From: a virus
Direction: 5' to 3' (one strand)
Virus record (IMG/VR): IMGVR_UViG_3300035661_000264
Span: 1-29,649 of that record
Length of the DNA: 29,649 nt
A program made the translations under genes and the position numbers. Below the pieces are notes generated by a model. It searched no databases and was not told the DNA's origin. It saw only the letters and a program-made list of their open reading frames with translations. Positions within the stretch are counted from its first letter, which is position 1. Each line of letters begins with the position of its first letter. This document shows positions 7,485 through 12,997 of the stretch, piece after piece.

Positions 7485-8093
7485 TTACAGAGCCATCACG
7501 CGGATTTCAACGTTGCCACTAGAGTCGGCGGGGCCGTTGAACTTCGCGTTGATGACCGGGACGGTGTTGCCAGCCGAGGCGGCGCCTTCACAGGCTCCTT
7601 GGACGTGGTTGCCGGAGTTGGCAGCGCACCAGACGTAGACGGTGCCGTTCTTGGTCACGGTCACGCCGGGCGGGATCTTGACCATGATGTAGCCATCTTC
7701 ACAGATGTCGATGACACCCGTGGTCGGAGCCGCTGCCGTGCCGATAGCCGACGACATACCACCCGAGGATTGCTGCATCGGGTAGGGTCTCACGATCACG
7801 CCTTGGAAAGCCAGCGGGGTTGCCGACTGGTCACCAGAGACCACGCCCCTGTAGGAGTTGGTCGCGGTATCGACCAGCACCGGGTCGCCGTAGTTGCGCG
7901 GGGGCGTGGTGACGTTGGCCAGGCCAGGCATGATGCTGAACGGGTGGGTGCGGTTGATGTCGCCGGGGAAGCCAGCGCCCATGCGGTACGTGAAGGCCAC
8001 GTCACAGGTACGGAGGCGAAACGACGGCGGGCCAAACAGGATGGCCAGAACGAAGGCAGCGATCGAGGCCACCAGAGACTTGATGCGGTTCAT
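7485..8093 (-). CDS. Capsid cement/decoration-like protein with hydrophobic N-terminus
   Basis: A protein of 202 residues. I chose ATG 8093, which has AAAGGA about seven bases upstream, over the longer frame that overlaps the protease gene. From residue about 36 (RMGAGFPGDINRTHPFSIMPG, then PPRNYGDPVLVD) the sequence resembles structural cement proteins that sit on the capsid surface. A later VYVWCAANSGNHVQGACEG segment and the terminal VEIRVMAL look like beta strands. Unusual is the N-terminus: a short basic start (MNRIK) then about 16 hydrophobic residues (LVASIAAFVLAILFGP), like a signal peptide or membrane anchor. Position before the capsid gene supports the cement role. Whether the hydrophobic part is cut, buried or membrane-bound is unknown. 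Confidence 0.7.
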   Translation of the reverse strand: MNRIKSLVASIAAFVLAILFGPPSFRLRTCDVAFTYRMGAGFPGDINRTHPFSIMPGLANVTTPPRNYGDPVLVDTATNSYRGVVSGDQSATPLAFQGVIVRPYPMQQSSGGMSSAIGTAAAPTTGVIDICEDGYIMVKIPPGVTVTKNGTVYVWCAANSGNHVQGACEGAASAGNTVPVINAKFNGPADSSGNVEIRVMAL

Positions 8094-8125
8094 GTTGATG
8101 ATTCCTTTGGAAAGGTGGGGGCGGA

Positions 8126-9067
8126 TCACTTCTTGCCCTGGGAGGCCCAGAACGCTTTGTTCTGGGCATTCAGCGAAGACAACGAGGTTGCCTGCGACGG
8201 TGCACCAGAGGGGGTCGGAACGCGGTGAGCGGTGTCGCCCACAGAGGTCCGGTTGTTGAGGAGTTTCTTGGCCCCGGCCGCGGCGCGGAAGAGCACTGCA
8301 GTCTGGGCGCAATCCTGCTTGCTGAGGTTCACGTCAGCGACCCCGGCCACGGAGTCGACCAGCGCCTTGCCGTCAGCGGTGATGTAGACCGAGCTCAGCA
8401 CTTGCTTGCGCAGAGCGCACATGTTGTCGACGGTCTTCTGGCGCGTGGTCTTCGCGTCGAAGGTCGGCATGCGGAAGCCAGGCAGCAGGATCTCGGCGTC
8501 GCTCAAGAGCTGACGGAACGAAGTCTCCAGGCCGGCCGAGTCGTTGGTGGCCTTGCGATCACCGGTCTTGACGTTCGACATGTCGCCCGCTTCGCCGGAG
8601 TCACCGGAGTCGGGCAGCTTGACGGTGCCGGTGTTGCCCATCTCGTCTTGCGTCACGTCTTCAGGCGCTGCGGGAGACCGTTCGCCTTCCGCCGGAAGCT
8701 GTTCGCCACCTTCGTCACCGCCTTGAAGGATGGCGAGGATCTGGGCCATCTGACCTTCCAGGACCGTCAAGCGCTCCTCGGGGGTCCTACCACTAGCGGG
8801 GGCACCACTAGCGGGGGCACCACTAGCGGGGGCACCACTAGCGGGGGCACCACTAGCGGGGGTGCCGCCAGCTTCACCCGAATGGATGTGGATGTGGGTG
8901 TGGTTGCCGTCGGTCTCATCACCGTCGGGCTCTTCGCCGGGTTCGTCGCCGTCAGGAATGCCGGAGTTGCCGAGCTGTTCCAGGGCCGCTTCTTCCGCGT
9001 CCTTGAAAGAGCGCCGCACGGCTTCTTTGACCGCATCGGAAACAATCCGCCGCGTCTTATGCTTCAT
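8126..9067 (-). CDS. Nested in-frame scaffold protein (internal start in the protease gene)
   Basis: ATG 9067 lies in frame inside the protease gene and is preceded by a very good Shine-Dalgarno, GAAGGAG, six bases upstream. The product would be 313 residues starting MKHKTRRIVSDAVKEAVRR, containing only the acidic, low-complexity and coiled-coil part and lacking the protease domain. Phage lambda (C and Nu3) and Mu make their scaffold in this way from an internal start in the protease gene. The sequence shows the start and ribosome site. That the product is made is inference. Confidence 0.6.
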   Translation of the reverse strand: MKHKTRRIVSDAVKEAVRRSFKDAEEAALEQLGNSGIPDGDEPGEEPDGDETDGNHTHIHIHSGEAGGTPASGAPASGAPASGAPASGAPASGRTPEERLTVLEGQMAQILAILQGGDEGGEQLPAEGERSPAAPEDVTQDEMGNTGTVKLPDSGDSGEAGDMSNVKTGDRKATNDSAGLETSFRQLLSDAEILLPGFRMPTFDAKTTRQKTVDNMCALRKQVLSSVYITADGKALVDSVAGVADVNLSKQDCAQTAVLFRAAAGAKKLLNNRTSVGDTAHRVPTPSGAPSQATSLSSLNAQNKAFWASQGKK

Positions 9068-9673
9068 TGAGTTCTCCTTCAAGGAGGTTGGATGATGGTC
9101 GCCGATTGCACAGCGCGGGCCACAGCGACCTCTTTCGACCAGCGCAACATGATTGCCGATTATATTGGTCTGACGACCTTGACCCTCCCCGGTCTGTTCG
9201 TAGTCAGCCTCGTAACCAGCAGACACTTCTCGCTTGCCGGCCAGCACGTCACGGATCGTGTCAGCGTCCGTAATCAACAGGTCGGCTAGCATCACATCGG
9301 AGTCGTCTCCAACTCCTCGACGTGGGTTCATACAGATGCCCACAGCGAACGTCTTCCAGTTGGAAGGGTTCACGTCGACATCGGGGTGATCGTTGACCAC
9401 GGGCTTGCCTTGGTAACTCGACACGGCCGACTTGGAGAACAGAGCCTCTGCGTCGCGAGTGATCGTAGCCCGGCCATCCTTACCCGCCGCGATGGGCGTT
9501 TCCTGAGGCCCGTAGACCATGTCGCCGATCCTGGCGATAGGCACGTCCTCGCAGAGCAGGAAGCCTTCCGGAGTCTTCGACTGCTTGGCTCCTAGCTTCT
9601 GGGTCGTGAAGACCTCAGTCGCCGTGTCAGCGCGATCCCGCGTGAGACGGCGGCGGTTCCATTTGATGCCCAT
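8126..9673 (-). CDS. Prohead protease, DUF2213 type, with fused scaffold-like region
   Basis: A protein of 515 residues. ATG 9673 was chosen for its GAAGAGG site and because it follows the MuF-type gene by 13 bases. Residues 1-195 match the pattern of DUF2213 proteins: KTPEGFLLCEDVPIARIG, the PVVNDHP segment (His96), DVMLADLLITDAD, then REVSAGYEADYE (Ser151) and NHVALVERGR. This family is regarded as capsid maturation protease; His96 and Ser151 are plausible catalytic residues. Residues 203-515 are acidic, helical and of low complexity, with five GAPAS repeats and a LTVLEGQMAQILAIL coiled-coil-like stretch, as in scaffold proteins. The C-terminus is conserved-looking (LPGFRMPTFDAKTTRQKTV). 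It would line the prohead and be degraded on maturation. Confidence 0.82.
   Translation of the reverse strand: MGIKWNRRRLTRDRADTATEVFTTQKLGAKQSKTPEGFLLCEDVPIARIGDMVYGPQETPIAAGKDGRATITRDAEALFSKSAVSSYQGKPVVNDHPDVDVNPSNWKTFAVGICMNPRRGVGDDSDVMLADLLITDADTIRDVLAGKREVSAGYEADYEQTGEGQGRQTNIIGNHVALVERGRCGPRCAIGDHHPTSLKENSMKHKTRRIVSDAVKEAVRRSFKDAEEAALEQLGNSGIPDGDEPGEEPDGDETDGNHTHIHIHSGEAGGTPASGAPASGAPASGAPASGAPASGRTPEERLTVLEGQMAQILAILQGGDEGGEQLPAEGERSPAAPEDVTQDEMGNTGTVKLPDSGDSGEAGDMSNVKTGDRKATNDSAGLETSFRQLLSDAEILLPGFRMPTFDAKTTRQKTVDNMCALRKQVLSSVYITADGKALVDSVAGVADVNLSKQDCAQTAVLFRAAAGAKKLLNNRTSVGDTAHRVPTPSGAPSQATSLSSLNAQNKAFWASQGKK
8789..8863 (-). repeat. Tandem 15-bp repeat, five copies, encoding GAPAS units
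   Basis: Five head-to-tail 15-bp units (plus strand ACCACTAGCGGGGGC, last copy ending T) run through 8789-8863. They encode APASG five times in the linker of the protease/scaffold protein. Copies are identical except the final base, so they probably arose by recent slippage and keep the reading frame because the unit is a multiple of three. Confidence 0.93.
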
Positions 9674-9686
9674 GAATCGGCCCTCT

Positions 9687-10433
9687 TCAATCGTTAGGAA
9701 AGATCGGCTCGGCGAAGCAGCGGCAGTTAGGCAGAGTGCCTGCGTGGCCCACAAGACCATCGAGCGTAGGCGGGTTCGACCAACGTACATACTTGCCTTC
9801 CATCTTGTCGTGCGACTCGCGCACATTCATGTCACCCGACGTTCTCCAAATGTAGCCGTCAGATCCTGCGTACTGAGACCTAGCCTGCGTTAGGTTCGAT
9901 GCAGCGCGGGCCACTTCGGTCCTTGCTATCAGCCTGGCTCGGCCTTCCGTGACCGATTCAGTTCGCATGATCTCGGCTGCTACTTCAGAAGCTCGACGAG
10001 ATTCAATGAGGGATTGTAGTGAAAGCGAGTGGACGCGCTCCGCCGCTTCTAGTGGCAGAGACTTGATGAGTGCGACCTGTTCAGCCTGGAGGCCCGCAAG
10101 AGCCTGGCTCACGGGCGCGTCGCTGGTCAACAGCTGGCGCATCTCCGTGCCCATCTCCTGTGAAGTCTTGAACCACATCTGCTTGTCACGCCGGGCCACA
10201 TCAGCAAGCATCATTCCTGCCACGGAACCGGCCCAAGGCTCGATTAGTTTCGCGTAGTCGGTCAAAGCCTTGAGCAGAGGTTTTACGTTCGTCAAAACGC
10301 CTTTGGGGGCCATGCCCTTGACGATGGCCCCCACCTGCTTCGCAACTGACCTAAGTGCGGAGTTGTACGCGCGCTCGCCGTTGCGTGCCTTGGTCCACTT
10401 GGCCCTCTTGCCCTTGCGGTCCAGCTTGGCCAT
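9687..10433 (-). CDS. MuF-type head morphogenesis protein (SPP1 gp7 family)
   Basis: A protein of 248 residues. The C-terminal half has the MuF signature: ARTEVARA (170-177), YIWRTSGDMNVRESHDKMEGK (a little past 194), and GHAGTLPNCRCFAEPIF (229-245) with His208, His230, Cys237 and Cys239. The N-terminal half is helical and basic. MuF proteins are minor head proteins next to the portal and are needed for correct head assembly or DNA ejection. ATG 10433 has GGAG seven bases upstream and follows the portal stop by ten bases. The gene lies between portal and protease, its usual place. Unlike many MuF proteins it carries no extra C-terminal toxin domain. Confidence 0.88.
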   Translation of the reverse strand: MAKLDRKGKRAKWTKARNGERAYNSALRSVAKQVGAIVKGMAPKGVLTNVKPLLKALTDYAKLIEPWAGSVAGMMLADVARRDKQMWFKTSQEMGTEMRQLLTSDAPVSQALAGLQAEQVALIKSLPLEAAERVHSLSLQSLIESRRASEVAAEIMRTESVTEGRARLIARTEVARAASNLTQARSQYAGSDGYIWRTSGDMNVRESHDKMEGKYVRWSNPPTLDGLVGHAGTLPNCRCFAEPIFPND

Positions 10434-10443
10434 CTACTTTCTC

Positions 10444-11976
10444 CTATTGCGCCTGGAAGCCCGGCTTTTCTTCTGGGGTGGGGGTAGGCCCACCTGCATC
10501 CGGGGAGGCCATTGGCGGGGCTCCTGATGCGCCTGGCATGGCGTCTTCTGCTGGCGGGGGAGCGACTTGGTCGTCGGCCTCGTCGATCATGCGTCGAGTG
10601 ACGTTAGTGAAGACCCCGGTCTGCCTCGACGCCTGGCGCAGTTCCTTCAGCGCGGTCTGCGGGCTGATCACGCCAGCCTCAAGGACGGCATTCACCGTGT
10701 CGGCGTTGGTCTTCGCAATGTTGGCCTTCTCTTCGTCCTTCAGCTGCCACAGAGACTTGAAGCCAAGTTGAAAGTTCTGCGGAAGTTCAAATCCTTCCGA
10801 CCGAGCGATCAGCTTGTAGATCGTGGTAACCCCTTCGTGCAGGTCCGACATCTGAAGCTGGTTGATGTGGTCGTAGTACATGCGCAGGTCCGACTCGCCG
10901 GTCGAGTTCAAGCCCGCGGGCGATTGGCCGAAGAGCCGCACCAGCGGGATCTGCAACGCGCCGGAGAGCTGCTGCCCGAACTGAACAAGGGCATCAGACA
11001 GGCCGGAGAAGGCCTGCGAGGTCTGCACCTCGAACTTGTCTTCTGCGTCGATGACCGTGATGCCCTCGATGCCCTGGAAGCGGCGCATCATGTCGACGTA
11101 GGAGGTGAGGCCCGTCAAAGGAGCCCCACCAGCGGCGACGATGTCACGCAGACCAGCGACGGAGAGCGTGCGCAGGTACGACTTGTAGACCAGCTGCGCG
11201 GCGCCCGTCGAGGCCGAGTCGAACGCGATCATGCGATCGTAGAGCCGTTCGATGACTGACAGGCCCCACAGGTTCTCCATCAACCGCTGCTGGTACGGCA
11301 GGCTCACACCGACGTGCCTCACCATCACGCGTGAGTGATGAACGGCCGCGCCCCGCAGAGCAGGAGCCGCCTGATTCACCCGGTAGTACTTCGGCATGCC
11401 GAGATTCGGCCCGAAGTCAGTGACGAGGTCTTCAAGCGTTGGTTCGACCATCCACCGGTCAAGCGCGAGCAGGCCCTTGTATTGACGAGGGCCCACAGTG
11501 TCGATTCGCAGAGGGGTGCGCATGTCTTGCCCGTCGATCAGCGCGACCGCAATGCAGCCACCATACAAGCGGCCCCACTTGATCGTCTCGTTGATCTGGT
11601 GCCAGGTTCCGGAGCTTGTGGCCTTGCGGTCCATGCGCTCACTCTGTTCAGGATCGAGCTCGGTGATGTACTCGATGCCGGCACGGGTCATGTCATCTGC
11701 AACCACGTCGACGGCCAGGCCACCAAGCCACGATCCCCGGTGAATCCACTCAAGCTGGGTCTTCAGCCGCGTGATGGGGTTGAAGCCGTAGGCTGAACTT
11801 GAGAGCGAGTTGTCGGCGCCAACACCCAGCTTCATGGAGAAGTTGACGAACGAGTCGTTGGTGGCCGCTCCGAGGGATGGGGCTCCGTCCTTGGTGGGCG
11901 TGGCAAGCTTGATTCGGGTCTTGGCGTCTTCACGCAGCGCGGCCTTGGCCACGCCTTTGACTGATACGCGGGCCAT
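10444..11976 (-). CDS. Portal protein, DUF1073 family
   Basis: A protein of 510 residues that resembles the DUF1073 portal family (also called the anti-CBASS Acb1-like portal group by name of the domain entry). Recognisable parts: SAYGFNPITRLKTQLEWIHRGSWLGGLAVDVVADDMTRAG as several blocks near residues 62-100, KWGRLYGGCIAV, the ENLWGLSVIERLYDRM segment, IPLVRLFGQSPAGLNSTGESD near 345-365, then YYDHINQLQ. The last 45 residues are Pro/Ala/Gly-rich and probably disordered. Twelve portal subunits form the channel for DNA entry and exit and the docking site for terminase and connector. ATG 11976 follows the upstream stop by three bases, with GAGG about ten bases upstream. Confidence 0.9.
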   Translation of the reverse strand: MARVSVKGVAKAALREDAKTRIKLATPTKDGAPSLGAATNDSFVNFSMKLGVGADNSLSSSAYGFNPITRLKTQLEWIHRGSWLGGLAVDVVADDMTRAGIEYITELDPEQSERMDRKATSSGTWHQINETIKWGRLYGGCIAVALIDGQDMRTPLRIDTVGPRQYKGLLALDRWMVEPTLEDLVTDFGPNLGMPKYYRVNQAAPALRGAAVHHSRVMVRHVGVSLPYQQRLMENLWGLSVIERLYDRMIAFDSASTGAAQLVYKSYLRTLSVAGLRDIVAAGGAPLTGLTSYVDMMRRFQGIEGITVIDAEDKFEVQTSQAFSGLSDALVQFGQQLSGALQIPLVRLFGQSPAGLNSTGESDLRMYYDHINQLQMSDLHEGVTTIYKLIARSEGFELPQNFQLGFKSLWQLKDEEKANIAKTNADTVNAVLEAGVISPQTALKELRQASRQTGVFTNVTRRMIDEADDQVAPPPAEDAMPGASGAPPMASPDAGGPTPTPEEKPGFQAQ

Positions 11977-11979
11977 TGG

Positions 11980-12726
11980 TTATTCGTCCTCTTTGGTGGG
12001 GATCCAGACCTGCGTCTGTTGGCCCTTGGAGTTGTAGGCCGATCCCCAAGCACCCGCGAGCTTCTGCTTCATGGCCGGTGAGGCTTTCAGTGGGCCCCGC
12101 GCGCCTGGGATTGAAACAGTGGTCTTCTCCCCCTTGGCGTTGTAAGCCGGAGCCATCACACCAGGGCTGGCGGCCGGCTTGAGCTTGCCGGCCAACTTGA
12201 CCTTCATGGCTGGTGAGATGTTCAGTTGGCCAGGCGCAGGAGTGGCGGGCTTCGGTTGGGGCACCGCGAGCGGGGATCCGGCGACCGCGTCAGCCTGGGC
12301 CTGCATCGCCTCAAGTTGCTTCACGGCGTCGGCACGAGCAGCCAGAGGCTTGGAGGGATCAGCGGCCACGGCCTTCAGTTGCTCGGCATTGGCAGCCCCT
12401 CCGGCATTGGCTTCAGCCTGCTCTGCGGCCTTGGTCGCGTTGTGTGCCTTCTGGGCGTTGTGCTCCTGCCAGCCGGTCTGCGCGGCGATGTGCTGGGCGG
12501 CCAGCGTGTGAGCCTGAGCAGCGTCCGCGTGGGCCTTGGCCACCTGCTTATCGGGGTGCTTGGCCGCGGTCGCGCTGTGCTGGCTTGCCGCGGCCTGATG
12601 CTGCTGCGCCGAGAACTTGCCGCCTTCGTCGCGCTTGACGCTCGACTCGTCAAAGCCTGCGTCCTTGGCCTTGAAGGCCTTGCCGCCGCCACGGCCGCCC
12701 ATGTAGATGTGAACTCGTTTGGTCAT
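11980..12726 (-). CDS. Ala-rich low-complexity protein with C-terminal duplication, unknown function
   Basis: A protein of 248 residues. I chose ATG 12726, which begins MTKRVHIYMGGRGGGKAF; the longer frame to 12978 overlaps the upstream gene. Residues 25-40 (DESSVKRDEGGKFSAQ) resemble a short tag seen at ends of phage head proteins. Residues 45-150 are Ala/His/Gln-rich and probably helical. Residues about 170-245 contain two copies of a motif: SPAMKVKLAG and SPAMKQKLAG, each followed by a Gly/Pro-containing stretch and by YNAKGEKTTV or YNSKGQQTQV ending in IP. It lies just upstream of the portal. A packaged internal head protein or scaffold is possible. No enzyme motif is seen. Confidence 0.68.
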   Translation of the reverse strand: MTKRVHIYMGGRGGGKAFKAKDAGFDESSVKRDEGGKFSAQQHQAAASQHSATAAKHPDKQVAKAHADAAQAHTLAAQHIAAQTGWQEHNAQKAHNATKAAEQAEANAGGAANAEQLKAVAADPSKPLAARADAVKQLEAMQAQADAVAGSPLAVPQPKPATPAPGQLNISPAMKVKLAGKLKPAASPGVMAPAYNAKGEKTTVSIPGARGPLKASPAMKQKLAGAWGSAYNSKGQQTQVWIPTKEDE

Positions 12727-12733
12727 GTCAGGC

Positions 12734-12997
12734 CTAGTTGTGTGGTTCGACGTGGTCAGCCATCCACTCATCGTCCATGATGAGGCCGGCCGCAACAGCA
12801 TGATTGTAGACGGGGCTCTTTCTGAACGACGCGAGGTCGGGGAATAGAGCCATGAACTCAGGCGACTTATAAGGAGGCAGGTCCCAGCTCTGTTTGGTCC
12901 AGTCTGCGCTAGCCAGGTCGGCGTCAATGCTGACGGTCTCGGGCTCGTTGGAATCGCGAGTGACCACGCGGTTGCCATGGTGCTTGTAGCGGGTCAT
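12734..12997 (-). CDS. Small conserved-looking phage protein, unknown function
   Basis: A protein of 87 residues starting MTRYKHHGNRVVTRD. ATG 12997 overlaps the stop of the ADP-ribosyltransferase gene by four bases (ATGA), so translation is coupled to it. The C-terminal part (PPYKSPEFMALFPDLASFRKSPVYNHAV, then AGLIMDDEWMADHV) looks like a compact helical domain. No metal or catalytic motif is visible. The coupling makes a partner, chaperone or loading role for the large protein upstream conceivable, but nothing in the sequence proves it. Confidence 0.68.
   Translation of the reverse strand: MTRYKHHGNRVVTRDSNEPETVSIDADLASADWTKQSWDLPPYKSPEFMALFPDLASFRKSPVYNHAVAAGLIMDDEWMADHVEPHN

Noticed and set aside
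8789-8863. CRISPR-like array
   Set aside because: The 15-bp units are directly adjacent with no spacers and lie in a coding frame.
9674-9826. Upstream extension of the protease gene to 9826
   Set aside because: It overlaps the MuF-type gene and lacks a ribosome site; ATG 9673 has one and begins the conserved region.
10444-11976. Reading the DUF1073 gene as an anti-CBASS defence inhibitor
   Set aside because: The domain name links to Acb1, but length, position between head genes and conserved parts are those of a portal protein.
12727-12978. Upstream extension of the Ala-rich gene to 12978
   Set aside because: It lies over the 87-residue gene in another frame and lacks a pattern; ATG 12726 begins a tag similar to the ART start.
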